A stretch of 64,000 bases of DNA from Nemertoderma westbladi (GCA_032718475.1 JAUCBJ010009062.1:55837-119836), one strand, 5' to 3'. Shown: positions 38,701 to 51,797, counted from the stretch's first letter. Numbers and translations are program-made. The notes: a model not told the origin generated them from the letters alone.

Positions 38701-41665
38701 ATGCAGTTCAGTGATAGTAATAGCATAAGGTGTGTTTGTAAGGATGCAGTTAGTAATCGCATAAGGTGCGTTTGTAAGGATGCAGTTCAGTGATAGTAAT
38801 AGCATAAGGTGTGTTTGTAAGGATGCAGTTAGTAATTGCATAAGGTGCGTTTGTAAGGATGTAGTTAGTAATAGCATAAGGTGTGTTTGTAAGGATGCAG
38901 TTAGTAATTGCATAAGGTGCGTTTGTAAGGATGCAGTTCAGTGATAGTAATAGCATAAGGTGTGTTTGTAAGGATGCAGTTAGTAATCGCATAAGGTGTG
39001 TTTGTAAGGATGCAGTTAGTAATCGCATAAGGTGTGTTTGTAAGGATGCAGTTCAGTGATAGTAATCGCATAAGGTGCGTTTGTAAGGATGTAGTTAGTA
39101 ATCGCATAAGGTGTGTTTGTAAGGATGCAGTTCAGTGATAGTAATCGCATAAGGTGCGTTTGTAAGGATGTAGTTAGTAATCGCATAAGGTGTGTTTGTA
39201 AGGATGCAGTTAGTAATTGCATAAGGTGCGTTTGTAAGGATGTAGTTAGTAATCGCATAAGGTGTGTTTGTAAGGATGCAGTTAGTAATCGCATAAGGTG
39301 TGTTTGTAAGGATGCAGTTCAGTGATAGTAATCGCATAAGGTGTGTTTGTAAGGATGCAGTTAGTAATCGCATAAGGTGTGTTTGTAAGGATGCAGTTAG
39401 TAATTGCATAAGGTGCGTTTGTAAGGATGCAGTTCAGTGATAGTAATAGCATAAGGTGTGTTTGTAAGGATGCAGTTAGTAATCGCATAAGGTGCGTTTG
39501 TAAGGATGCAGTTCAGTGATAGTAATCGCATAAGGTGTGTTTGTAAGGATGCAGTTAGTAATCGCATAAGGTGTGTTTGTAAGGATGCAGTTAGTAATTG
39601 CATAAGGTGCGTTTGTAAGGATGCAGTTCAGTGATAGTAATCGCATAAGGTGTGTTTGTAAGGATGCAGTTAGTAATCGCATAAGGTGTGTTTGTAAGGA
39701 TGCAGTTAGTAATTGCATAAGGTGTGTTTGTAAGGATGCAGTTAGTAATCGCATAAGGTGTGTTTGTAAGGATGCAGTTCAGTGATAGTAATAGCATAAG
39801 GTGTGTTTGTAAGGATGCAGTTAGTAATTGCATAAGGTGTGTTTGTAAGGATGTAGTTCAGTGATAGTAATCGCATAAGGTGTGTTTGTAAGGATGCAGT
39901 TCAGTGATAGTAATCGCATAAGGTGTGTTTGTAAGGATGCAGTTAGTAATTGCATAAGGTGCGTTTGTAAGGATGCAGTTCAGTGATAGGAATCGCATAC
40001 GGTGTGTTTGTAAGGATGCAGTTAGTAATGGCATAAGGTGTGTTTGTAAGGATGCAGTTAGTAATCGCATAAGGTGTGTTTGTAAGGATGCAGTTAGTAA
40101 TTGCATAAGGTGTGTTTGTAAGGATGCAGTTAGTAATCGCATAAGGTGTGTTTGTAAGGATGCAGTTAGTAATCGCATAAGGTGTGTTTGTAAGGATGCA
40201 GTTCAGTGATAGTAATCGCATACGGTGTGTTTGTAAGGATGCAGTTAGTAATGGCATAAGGTGTGTTTGTAAGGATGCAGTTAGTAATCGCATAAGGTGC
40301 GTTTGTAAGGATGCAGTTAGTAATTGCATAAGGTGCGTTTGTAAGGATGCAGTTCAGTGATAGTAATCGCATAAGGTGTGTTTGTAAGGATGCAGTTAGT
40401 AATTGCATAAGGTGCGTTTGTAAGGATGCAGTTCAGTGATAGGAATCGCATACGGTGTGTTTGTAAGGATGCAGTTAGTAATGGCATAAGGTGTGTTTGT
40501 AAGGATGCAGTTAGTAATCGCATAAGGTGTGTTTGTAAGGATGCAGTTAGTAATTGCATAAGGTGTGTTTGTAAGGATGCAGTTAGTAATCGCATAAGGT
40601 GTGTTTGTAAGGATGCAGTTAGTAATTGCATAAGGTGTGTTTGTAAGGATGCAGTTAGTAATCGCATAAGGTGTGTTTGTAAGGATGCAGTTAGTAATAG
40701 CATAAGGTGTGTTTGTAAGGATGCAGTTAGTAATCGCATAAGGTGTGTTTGTAAGGATGCAGTTAGTAATTGCATAAGGTGTGTTTGTAAGGATGCAGTT
40801 AGTAATCGCATAAGGTGTGTTTGTAAGGATGCAGTTCAGTGATAGTAATAGCATAAGGTGTGTTTGTAAGGATGCAGTTAGTAATCGCATAAGGTGTGTT
40901 TGTAAGGATGCAGTTAGTAATCGCATAAGGTGTGTTTGTAAGGATGCAGTTAGTAATTGCATAAGGTGTGTTTGTAAGGATGCAGTTAGTAATTGCATAA
41001 GGTGCGTTTGTAAGGATGCAGTTCAGTGATAGGAATCGCATAAGGTGTGTTTGTAAGGATGCAGTTAGTAATCGCATAAGGTGTGTTTGTAAGGATGCAG
41101 TTAGTAATTGCATAAGGTGTGTTTGTAAGGATGCAGTTAGTAATCGCATAAGGTGTGTTTGTAAGGATGCAGTTAGTAATCGCATAAGGTTTGTTTGTAA
41201 GGATGCAGTTAGTAATTGCATAAGGTGCGTTTGTAAGGATGTAGTTAGTAATCGCATAAGGTGTGTTTGTAAGGATGCAGTTAGTAATCGCATAAGGTGT
41301 GTTTGTAAGGATGCAGTTCAGTGACTCCAGTAATCGCATAAGGTGTGTTTGTAAGGATGCAGTTAGTAATTGCATAAGGTGTGTTTGTAAGGATGCAGTT
41401 AGTAATCGCATAAGGTGTGTTTGTAAGGATGCAGTTAGTAATTGCATAAGGTGTGTTTGTAAGGATGCAGTTAGTAATTGCATAAGGTGCGTTTGTAAGG
41501 ATGTAGTTAGTAATCGCATAAGGTGTGTTTGTAAGGCTGCAGTTCAGTGATAGTAATCGCATAAGGTGTGTTTGTAAGGATGCAGTTCAGTGATAGTAAT
41601 CGCATAAGGTGTGTTTGTAAGGATGCAGTTAGTAATCGCATAAGGTGTGTTTGTAAGGCTGCAGT

Positions 41666-42590
41666 TCAGTGATAGTAATCGCATAAGGTGTGTTTGTAAG
41701 GATGCAGTTCAGTGATAGTAATCGCATAAGGTGTGTTTGTAAGGATGCAGTTAGTAATCGCATAAGGTGTGTTTGTAAGGCTGCAGTTCAGTGATAGTAA
41801 TCGCATAAGGTGTGTTTGTAAGGATGCAGTTAGTAATCGCATAAGGTGTGTTTGTAAGGATGCAGTTAGTAATTGCATAAGGTGTGTTTGTAAGGATGCA
41901 GTTAGTAATTGCATAAGGTGCGTTTGTAAGGATGTAGTTAGTAATCGCATAAGGTGTGTTTGTAAGGATGCAGTTCAGTGATAGGAATCGCATACGGTGT
42001 GTTTGTAAGGATGCAGTTAGTAATCGCATAAGGTGTATTTGTAAGGCTGCAGTTAGTAATCGCATAAGGTGTGTTTGTAAGGATGCAGTTAGTAATCGCA
42101 TACGGTGTGTTTGTAAGGCTGCAGTTCAGTGATAGTAATCGCATAAGGTGTGTTTGTAAGGATGCAGTTCAGTGATAGTAATCGCATAAGGTGTGTTTGT
42201 AAGGATGCAGTTAGTAATCGCATAAGGTGTGTTTGTAAGGCTGCAGTTCAGTGATAGTAATCGCATAAGGTGTGTTTGTAAGGATGCAGTTAGTAATCGC
42301 ATAAGGTGTGTTTGTAAGGATGCAGTTAGTAATTGCATAAGGTGTGTTTGTAAGGATGCAGTTAGTAATTGCATAAGGTGCGTTTGTAAGGATGTAGTTA
42401 GTAATCGCATAAGGTGTGTTTGTAAGGATGCAGTTCAGTGATAGGAATCGCATACGGTGTGTTTGTAAGGATGCAGTTAGTAATCGCATAAGGTGTGTTT
42501 GTAAGGCTGCAGTTCAGTGATAGTAATCACATAAGGTGTGTTTGTAAGGATGCAGTTAGTAATCGCATAAGGTGTGTTTGTAAGGATGCA
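41666..42590 (+). repeat. 460-bp tandem duplication
   Basis: The unit order from 41666 recurs from 42126 (offset 460), including GGCTGCAG, ATTGCAT, GATGTAGTT, GATAGGAATCGC and CATACGG marks. Confidence 0.75.
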
Positions 42591-44460
42591 GTTAGTAATT
42601 GCATAAGGTGTGTTTGTAAGGATGCAGTTCAGTGATAGTAATCGCATAAGGTGTGTTTGTAAGGATGCAGTTCAGTGATAGTAATCGCATAAGGTGTGTT
42701 TGTAAGGCTGCAGTTCAGTGATAGTAATCGCATAAGGTGTGTTTGTAAGGATGCAGTTAGTAATTGCATAAGGTGCGTTTGTAAGGATGTAGTTAGTAAT
42801 CGCATAAGGTGTGTTTGTAAGGATGCAGTTAGTAATCGCATAAGGTGTGTTTGTAAGGCTGCAGTTCAGTGATAGTAATCGCATAAGGTGTGTTTGTAAG
42901 GATGCAGTTCAGTGATAGTAATCGCATAAGGTGTGTTTGTAAGGATGCAGTTAGTAATCGCAAAAGGTGTGTTTGTAAGGATGCAGGTAGTAATCGCATA
43001 AGGTTTGTTTGTAAGGATGCAGTTCAGTGATAGTAATCGCATAAGGTGTGTTTGTAAGGATGCAGTTAGTAATCGCATAAGGTGCGTTTGTAAGGATGCA
43101 GTTCAGTGATAGTAATCGCATAAGGTGTGTTTGTAAGGATGCAGTTAGTAATCGCATAAGGTGCGTTTGTAAGGATGCAGTTCAGTGATAGTAATCGCAT
43201 AAGGTGTGTTTGTAAGGATGCAGTTAGTAATCGCATAAGGTGCGTTTGTAAGGATGCAGTTCAGTGATAGTAATCGCATAAGGTGTGTTTGTAAGGATGC
43301 AGTTAGTAATTGCATAAGGTGCGTTTGTAAGGATGTAGTTAGTAATCGCATAAGGTGTGTTTGTAAGGATGCAGTTAGTAATCGCATAAGGTGTGTTTGT
43401 AAGGCTGCAGTTCAGTGATAGTAATCGCATAAGGTGTGTTTGTAAGGATGCAGTTAGTAATCGCATAAGGTGCGTTTGTAAGGATGCAGTTAGTAATCGC
43501 ATAAGGTGTGTTTGTAAGGATGCAGTTAGTAATCGCATAAGGTGTGTTTGTAAGGATGCAGTTAGTAATCGCATAAGGTGCGTTTGTAAGGATGCAGTTA
43601 GTAATCGCATAAGGTGTGTTTGTAAGGATGCAGTTAGTAATCGCATAAGGTGTGTTTGTAAGGATGCAGTTAGTAATCGCATAAGGTGCGTTTGTAAGGA
43701 TGCAGTTAGTAATCGCATAAGGTGTGTTTGTAAGGATGCAGTTAGTAATCGTATAAGGTGTGTTTGTAAGGATGCAGTTAGTAATCGCATAAGGTGTGTT
43801 TGTAAGGATGCAGTTAGTAATCGCATAAGGTGTGTTTGTAAGGATGCAGTTAGTAATCGCATAAGGTGCGTTTGTAAGGATGCAGTTAGTAATCGCATAA
43901 GGTGTGTTTGTAAGGATGCAGTTAGTAATCGCATAAGGTGTGTTTGTAAGGATGCAGTTAGTAATCGCATAAGGTGCGTTTGTAAGGATGCAGTTAGTAA
44001 TCGCATAAGGTGTGTTTGTAAGGATGCAGTTAGTAATCGTATAAGGTGTGTTTGTAAGGATGCAGTTCAGTGATAGTAATCGCATAAGGTGTGTTTGTAA
44101 GGATGCAGTTCAGTGATAGTAATCGCATAAGGTGTGTTTGTAAGGATGCAGTTCAGTGATAGTAATCGCATAAGGTGTGTTTGTAAGGATGCAGTTAGTA
44201 ATCGCATAAGGTGTGTTTGTAAGGATGCAGTTAGTAATTGCATAAGGTGTGTTTGTAAGGATGCAGTTCAGTGATAGTAATCGCATAAGTTGTGTTTGTA
44301 AGGATGCAGTTCAGTGATAGTAATCGCATAAGGTGTGTTTGTAAGGATGCAGTTAGTAATTGCATAAGGTGTGTTTGTAAGGATGCAGTTAGTAATCGCA
44401 TAAGGTGTGTTTGTAAGGATGCAGTTAGTAATCGCATAAGGTGTGTTTGTAAGGATGCAG

Positions 44461-45295
44461 TTAGTAATTGCATAAGGTGTGTTTGTAAGGATGCAGTTCA
44501 GTGATAGTAATCGCATAAGTTGTGTTTGTAAGGATGCAGTTCAGTGATAGTAATCGCATAAGGTGTGTTTGTAAGGATGCAGTTAGTAATTGCATAAGGT
44601 GTGTTTGTAAGGATGCAGTTAGTAATCGCATAAGGTGTGTTTGTAAGGATGCAGTTAGTAATTGCATAAGGTGTGTTTGTAAGGATGCAGTTAGTAATTG
44701 CATAAGGTGCGTTTGTAAGGATGTAGTTAGTAATCGCATAAGGTGTGTTTGTAAGGATGCAGTTAGTAATCGCATAAGGTGTGTTTGTAAGGCTGCAGTT
44801 CAGTGATAGTAATCGCATAAGGTGTGTTTGTAAGGATGCAGTTAGTAATCGCATAAGGTGTGTTTGTAAGGATGCAGTTAGTAATTGCATAAGGTGTGTT
44901 TGTAAGGATGCAGTTCAGTGATAGTAATCGCATAAGTTGTGTTTGTAAGGATGCAGTTCAGTGATAGTAATCGCATAAGGTGTGTTTGTAAGGATGCAGT
45001 TAGTAATTGCATAAGGTGTGTTTGTAAGGATGCAGTTAGTAATCGCATAAGGTGTGTTTGTAAGGATGCAGTTAGTAATTGCATAAGGTGTGTTTGTAAG
45101 GATGCAGTTAGTAATTGCATAAGGTGCGTTTGTAAGGATGTAGTTAGTAATCGCATAAGGTGTGTTTGTAAGGATGCAGTTAGTAATCGCATAAGGTGTG
45201 TTTGTAAGGCTGCAGTTCAGTGATAGTAATCGCATAAGGTGTGTTTGTAAGGATGCAGTTCAGTGATAGTAATCGCATAAGGTGTGTTTGTAAGG
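44461..45295 (+). repeat. 417-bp tandem duplication
   Basis: The order beginning with the CATAAGTTGTGTTT unit near 44514 recurs at 44931 (offset 417), with matching ATTGCAT, GATGTAGTT and GGCTGCAG units. Confidence 0.75.
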
Positions 45296-47749
45296 ATGCA
45301 GTTAGTAATCGCATAAGGTGTGTTTGTAAGGCTGCAGTTCAGTGATAGTAATCGCATAAGGTGTGTTTGTAAGGATGCAGTTCAGTGATAGTAATCGCAT
45401 AAGGTGTGTTTGTAAGGATGCAGTTAGTAATTGCATAAGGTGCGTTTGTAAGGATGCAGTTCAGTGATAGTAATCGCAAAAGGTGTGTTTGTAAGGATGC
45501 AGTTCAGTGATAGTAATCGCATAAGGTGTGTTTGTAAGGATGCAGTTAGTAATCGCATAAGGTGTGTTTGTAAGGATGCAGTTAGTAATTGCATAAGGTG
45601 CGTTTGTAAGGATGCAGTTCAGTGATAGTAATCGCAAAAGGTGTGTTTGTAAGGATGCAGTTCAGTGATAGTAATCGCATAAGGTGTGTTTGTAAGGATG
45701 CAGTTAGTAATCGCATAAGGTGCGTTTGTAAGGATGCAGTTAGTAATCGCATAAGGTGTGTTTGTAAGGATGCAGTTAGTAATCGCATAAGGTGTGTTTG
45801 TAAGGCTGCAGTTCAGTGATAGTAATCGCATAAGGTGTGTTTGTAAGGATGAAGTTCAGTGATAGTAATCGCATAAGGTGTGTTTGTAAGGATGCAGTTA
45901 GTAATCGCATAAGGTGCGTTTGTAAGGATGCAGTTAGTAATCGCATAAGGTGTGTTTGTAAGGATGCAGTTAGTAATTGCATAAGGTGCGTTTGTAAGGA
46001 TGCAGTTCAGTGATAGTAATCGCAAAAGGTGTGTTTGTAAGGATGCAGTTCAGTGATAGTAATCGCATAAGGTGTGTTTGTAAGGATGCAGTTAGTAATC
46101 GCATAAGGTGTGTTTGTAAGGATGCAGTTCAGTGATAGTAATCGCATAAGGTGTGTTTGTAAGGATGCAGTTAGTAATCGCATAAGGTGTGTTTGTAAGG
46201 ATGCAGTTCAGTGATAGTAATCGCATAAGGTGTGTTTGTAAGGATGCAGTTAGTAATCGCATAAGGTGTGTTTGTAAGGATGCAGTTAGTAATTGCATAA
46301 GGTGCGTTTGTAAGGATGCAGTTCAGTGATAGTAATCGCAAAAGGTGTGTTTGTAAGGATGCAGTTCAGTGATAGTAATCGCATAAGGTGTGTTTGTAAG
46401 GATGCAGTTAGTAATCGCATAAGGTGTGTTTGTAAGGATGCAGTTCAGTGATAGTAATCGCATAAGGTGTGTTTGTAAGGATGCAGTTAGTAATCGCATA
46501 AGGTGCGTTTGTAAGGATGCAGTTAGTAATCGCATAAGGTGTGTTTGTAAGGATGCAGTTAGTAATTGCATAAGGTGCGTTTGTAAGGATGCAGTTCAGT
46601 GATAGGAATCGCATAAGGTGCGTTTGTAAGGATGCAGTTCAGTGATAGTAATCGCATAAGGTGTGTTTGTAAGGATGCAGTTAGTAATCGCATAAGGTGT
46701 GTTTGTAAGGATGCAGTTAGTAATCGCATAAGGTGTGTTTGTAAGGATGCAGTTAGTAATCGCATAAGGTGTGTTTGTAAGGATGCAGTTAGTAATCGCA
46801 TAAGGTGCGTTTGTAAGGATGCAGTTAGTAATCGCATAAGGTGTGTTTGTAAGGATGCAGTTAGTAATTGCATAAGGTGCGTTTGTAAGGATGCAGTTCA
46901 GTGATAGGAATCGCATAAGGTGCGTTTGTAAGGATGCAGTTCAGTGATAGTAATCGCATAAGGTGTGTTTGTAAGGATGCAGTTAGTAATCGCATAAGGT
47001 GTGTTTGTAAGGATGCAGTTAGTAATTGCATAAGGTGCGTTTGTAAGGATGCAGTTCAGTGATAGGAATCGCATAAGGTGTGTTTGTAAGGATGCAGTTA
47101 GTAATCGCATAAGGTGTGTTTGTAAGGATGCAGTTAGTAATCGCAAAAGGTGTGTTTGTAAGGATGCAGTTCAGTGATAGTAATCGCATAAGGTGTGTTT
47201 GTAAGGATGCAGTTCAGTGATAGTAATCGCATAAGGTGTGTTTGTAAGGATGCAGTTAGTAATCGCATAAGGTGTGTTTGTAAGGATGCAGTTCAGTGAT
47301 AGTAATCGCATAAGGTGTGTTTGTAAGGATGCAGTTCAGTGATAGTAATCGCATAAGGTGTGTTTGTAAGGATGCAGTTAGTAATCGCATAAGGTGTGTT
47401 TGTAAGGATGCAGTTCAGTGATAGTAATCGCATAAGGTGTGTTTGTAAGGATGCAGTTAGTAATCGCATAAGGTGTGTTTGTAAGGATGCAGTTCAGTGA
47501 TAGTAATCGCATAAGGTGTGTTTGTAAGGATGCAGTTCAGTGATAGTAATCGCATAAGGTGCGTTTGTAAGGATGCAGTTAGTAATCGCATAAGGTGTGT
47601 TTGTAAGGATGCAGTTCAGTGATAGTAATCGCATAAGGTGTGTTTGTAAGGATGCAGTTCAGTGATAGTAATCGCATAAGGTGTGTTTGTAAGGATGCAG
47701 TTCAGTGATAGTAATCGCATAAGTTGTGTTTGTAAGGATGCAGTTCAGT

Positions 47750-48702
47750 GATAGTAATCGCATAAGGTGTGTTTGTAAGGATGCAGTTAGTAATTGCATA
47801 AGGTGTGTTTGTAAGGATGCAGTTCAGTGATAGTAATCGCATAAGGTGTGTTTGTAAGGATGCAGTTAGTAATTGCATAAGGTGTGTTTGTAAGGATGCA
47901 GTTCAGTGATAGTAATCGCATAAGGTGTGTTTGTAAGGATGCAGTTCAGTGATAGTAATCGCATAAGGTGTGTTTGTAAGGATGCAGTTAGTAATTGCAT
48001 AAGGTGTGTTTGTAAGGATGCAGTTCAGTGATAGTAATCGCATAAGGTGTGTTTGTAAGGATGCAGTTAGTAATTGCATAAGGTGTGTTTGTAAGGATGC
48101 AGTTCAGTGATAGTAATCGCATAAGGTGTGTTTGTAAGGATGCAGTTAGTAATTGCATAAGGTGTGTTTGTAAGGATGCAGTTCAGTGATAGTAATTGCA
48201 TAAGGTGTGTTTGTAAGGATGCAGTTCAGTGATAGTAATCGCATAAGGTGTGTTTGTAAGGATGCAGTTCAGTGATAGTAATCGCATAAGGTGTGTTTGT
48301 AAGGATGCAGTTAGTAATTGCATAAGGTGTGTTTGTAAGGATGCAGTTCAGTGATAGTAATCGCATAAGGTGTGTTTGTAAGGATGCAGTTAGTAATTGC
48401 ATAAGGTGTGTTTGTAAGGATGCAGTTCAGTGATAGTAATCGCATAAGGTGTGTTTGTAAGGATGCAGTTAGTAATTGCATAAGGTGTGTTTGTAAGGAT
48501 GCAGTTCAGTGATAGTAATCGCATAAGGTGTGTTTGTAAGGATGCAGTTAGTAATTGCATAAGGTGTGTTTGTAAGGATGCAGTTCAGTGATAGTAATCG
48601 CATAAGGTGTGTTTGTAAGGATGCAGTTAGTAATTGCATAAGGTGTGTTTGTAAGGATGCAGTTCAGTGATAGTAATCGCATAAGGTGTGTTTGTAAGGA
48701 TG
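47750..48702 (+). repeat. 79-bp higher-order repeat at the island edge
   Basis: An ATTGCAT-type unit carrying the CAGTGAT extension (43 bp) alternates with an ATCGCAT-type 36-mer, giving a 79-bp period. It is seen many times and is nearly perfect from about 48300 to the end of the block. The last unit before the island is the ATCGCAT type. Confidence 0.85.
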
Positions 48703-48795
48703 TGTTGGCAAATATACCAAAGGGCTAACTTTGCAAGCTCTTTTTCCGCTATTGTGCTAACTTTTCCAAAGTGCTAACTCAAAGTGCTAACTCGT
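48703..48795 (+). repeat. Left terminal inverted repeat with GTGCTAACT copies
   Basis: The left end of the island pairs with 54170-54236. It carries three close copies of GTGCTAACT (48754, 48771, 48784), a motif that recurs inverted in the right end. Confidence 0.6.
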
Positions 48796-48999
48796 GGTCC
48801 TTGCAATCTGAAACTTTGTCAAAACGTTTTTTAGACCATTTCCCACAAGTTAGCATTTTACCACTTTTGCAGTCCAGTGTGTCATGTGTATGAAAAACTT
48901 GGCCCCCCTTAGCGGCATTATGGGAACTGGTACTTTTCAAACACACTTAAACACTCAAGAGTATGTAATGGCCATAATGCTAACTTACAAACACACTTC

Positions 49000-49475
49000 T
49001 TACACTTACATTCCATTTGTACCAACTACCAAGTGCTAAATTATTATAAGACCGCAAATACCCTAATACGCTAACTCGCTGAATGTTAATTGCGAATACC
49101 CCTCCGTTTCGCGAATAGCCAATTGTACACGTATAACCTAATAATAAAAGCGTTTTGCACAAACTGCGGGGGCGCTAAAGTCTTAACTTATTACTTTTAG
49201 ATAGTCTTTGAAAGTACTCTATACAAAGTCCTAACCCGATAACTGTGTATTGTCATGGAAACGTAATGGTTCCTTACCTGGACATCCATACAATGTATTT
49301 CAATTTATTGCACAGGCGACATATTATTATGTAGTGAGTGATTGCCGTGGAATGGAAATACCTAGATATATTGACAATCGTTATTTCAAAATTCATCCGG
49401 TCTAATTGTTGAGATACCCCAAATTGAGGTTCTAAATTTGTGAAAATATTAGTGAAACAATTTTATGGTTAAAGA
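49000..49475 (+). repeat. Diverged internal duplication, copy A
   Basis: Similar to 50247-50730 in the same orientation. Shared landmarks in order are AAGTGCTAAAT, AAGACCG, CGCTAAAGTC, ACAAAGTCCTAACCCGATAA, TATTGTCATGGAAAC, CTTACCTGGACAT, GACAATCGTTATT, ATTGTTGAGATA and TAGTGAAACAAT. Many substitutions and indels separate the copies, so the duplication is old. Confidence 0.8.
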
Positions 49476-50246
49476 GAAAACTCTATTTGTTTTTATGTAG
49501 AGTAATGCGTAATTTTATTCCACTAAGTTGCCTTTTCTTTTATAGCAGGTAAATTGCAATAATTAGTGCATTATAGGCGTACCTAAACGTGCGCTATTTT
49601 TATGAAAATTAACAACTTCTCGATGTGGTGATATCCTCGTAACGCAGCTAAGTAATAATCACTAACTTAGTAACAATAAACTTCTATAACAAATATTGAT
49701 AGTATTTCCCATTACTGATAACCATTGATTGTAGGCGAAGTGTAAGTTTAGTTGATGTACCAACTGCAATTAATTGCATAAAAAGGATATGAATTTCATT
49801 AATATTCCTAAACATTACAATATTAACGCTAATAATTAAGCATTCAGAACGCCCTTAAATTGACATAATTTAACAAAATGGCACCATTTTGTGAAAAGGT
49901 CACTGTCAACGTTTATGAATGAATGACCCTTGTATATTTATGGAAACATTCCTCGCCACCCTCGCTCGGTACATAAATACTGCTTATGTGAAACTTTTCA
50001 CACAATCATGTAAAATAGTTATGGTTTCACTTTTATCAATTTACAATATTTGCAGGAAAAAATAATACAATTCAATCATTATTCGTGTAACATCAGTTAT
50101 AAATAGGTAAAATATAAAAGTTCCTTTGCATAAATCATTACGTTGGGTTTTCTGACTTTTATTGTCTGCTATATTTTAATTTTTTTTACCTATTATCAAT
50201 AATGTTATTTACTTTCTCTCGTGTTATTTTAATTTTCGTTGGTTAG

Positions 50247-50730
50247 TCAATCACACTTATATTCAATTTGTACTAAGTGCTAAATGATTGTAAGACCGAA
50301 AATATTGATTGCTACTACCCCTCAGTTTCGCAAATAACCAATTTCACATCGAACACAAAAATAATACCGTTTGCATAAACTCCGGGAGCGCTAAAGTCCT
50401 AACTTATACTTTCTTTTGAAAGTACTTTATACAAAGTCCTAACCCGATAATTTTGTATTGTCATGGAAACCTAATGGTTTCTTACCTGGACATTGACAAC
50501 TAGTCTAATGAAACATAGGCAAACCGAAATTTATTCCCAGACTGAAACGAATAAGAATGGTGAAATGGAAAACTTACACATAGATAGACAATCGTTATTA
50601 GAATATTTCCTCGTTTCGTCTATTGTTGAGATATAATAAAATACATAAAACACAAACTCAAACTGTGGCAAATTTAATTTGGGTTGTAAATTGGTGAAAT
50701 TAGTTAGTGAAACAATAAATATAATATGCG
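50247..50730 (+). repeat. Diverged internal duplication, copy B
   Basis: Second copy of 49000-49475 with the same ordered landmarks. Inserted AT-rich bases lengthen its 3' half. The copies are about 1.25 kb apart. Confidence 0.8.
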
Positions 50731-51143
50731 TCAGATTAATAATTAACAATTGTTAAAATTCAAAACAATTAAAATTCACTATAATGATAGGCTGCTCAGA
50801 GTAACTTAAACCCACATAAATAATTCCCTTGAGTGAATTCTATCCGCGTAGGAGAAATTAAATATAAAAATTTTAATTATGCGATCATTTTAGAAATTTT
50901 GATCTTATGAAAAGATAATGAAAGGAGTCATAGTGAAATTCTCATATTAAAGCAACGTTTCAAAACCAATCCGGATAATTCTAAAGTGCCGGGGAAAATA
51001 AATTAACACATTCCAAGAAATGGAGCCGCACCTAACTAATATATCGTGGACACTGATAAAACACAAGATATACTGTATAATAATAATTTTGATGAATAAT
51101 ATGAAGCATTAGTTGCATCATTAACTGAAAAATATGACTCATC

Positions 51144-51519
51144 TCATTGCACTGATTCAAATGAATAGCCTTGAATTATTATATAGGAGCTACGGCAATT
51201 TTGATATTTTGTATCTCTTAGAATTTTCCCAGGAGTCTTTTTCCCAAGTTTTGTTTTGAATCCGTTACTGTAAAATGATGATCCATCACCAAATTTAATA
51301 TAACATTCCCTTGCAATAACTAGACCTATAAACTGATCTGAAATTTTCAAAACCAAGTTTCATATCGTCACTACTGTAATCTTTGACAAGTTTTTCTGAT
51401 AAATGAAAAATCAGGTATCCCGAATGCCAACTAGAGCTAAAGTAAAGTAAATTTTCTTCGGCCGCTTGGCCAGAGATTACGCACAAAGTCTGACGACTTA
51501 TTTCCAAGGCGGTCCCCAC
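51144..51519 (-). pseudogene. Possible decayed coding fragment, unknown family
   Basis: Two overlapping minus-strand frames show balanced, protein-like composition rather than the AT-biased noise around them. The upstream frame (51295-51519) contains SSSWHSGYLIFHLSEKLV and the downstream frame (51144-51356) contains KFGDGSSFYSNGFKTKLGKK. They would join through a frameshift around 51300-51360, or through an intron boundary, since TTTCAG precedes the downstream frame. Neither resembles a family I recognise. It could be an exon remnant or part of a transposase relic; chance is also possible. Confidence 0.25.
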
Positions 51520-51713
51520 AGAACTTTACTCCCCAGAGGAAACTCCAGTACTCATTAAGCTACCACTTAAGGATGCAAGGCAGAGATGCGCCCTGGCTGG
51601 TCCCTTTAAAGCATTCGTGCCGAAACGAAAACTGCCCTGGCCCATGTGAGGATCTAACCCACGACCTACGGGAGATGTGAATTCAATGCAACCACTACAC
51701 GGATCTGGAAGCT
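51520..51713 (-). mobile_element. tRNA-like SINE fragment
   Basis: Read on the minus strand, the segment starts near 51700 with GTGTAGTGGTTGC, similar to a tRNA A box, and about 40 nt later has GTGGGTTAGATCC, similar to a B box GGTTCGANTCC with a small deletion. The spacing is that of a tRNA-derived SINE head. A body rich in C and G follows to about 51520, in contrast to the AT-rich surroundings. It lies directly after the 3' end of the second LINE copy. No poly(A) or flanking duplication is clear, so the limits are approximate. Confidence 0.5.
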
Positions 51714-51797
51714 AGGATCGGCATGCTGCATTGCAGCTGCATTTTTAAAAATGCTGTGCCGGCTTGACGACAAAATTGCGCCGCCACAACTCCCTAT

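Larger units (their letters stand above)
34282..48702 (+). repeat. Satellite array, block 2
   Basis: This continues block 1 in the same orientation. Next to the LINE (34282-36300) the units mix 46-mers (CAGTGACTCC) with GTTTTTAAGG, CGCAAAAGG and ATTGCAT variants. From about 36400 onward ATTGCAT units become frequent, joined by GATAGGAATCGC, AATAGCAT, GATGTAGTT and GGCTGCAG variants. A run of eighteen 36-mers with periodic GTGCGTTT lies at 43430-44040. The block ends in a regular 79-bp higher-order repeat and stops abruptly at GTAAGGATG (48702), where the 5.5-kb island begins. No gene is seen within it. Confidence 0.98.
48796..51143. other. AT-rich non-coding interior of the island
   Basis: No convincing gene is present; the few short frames (60-74 codons) have AT-driven composition. 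It holds an internal direct duplication (separate entries) and scattered GCTAAC motifs. Confidence 0.6.

Noticed and set aside
51640-51712. Functional tRNA gene
   Set aside because: The B box is altered, no acceptor stem or anticodon arm could be formed, and the sequence continues into a SINE-like body.
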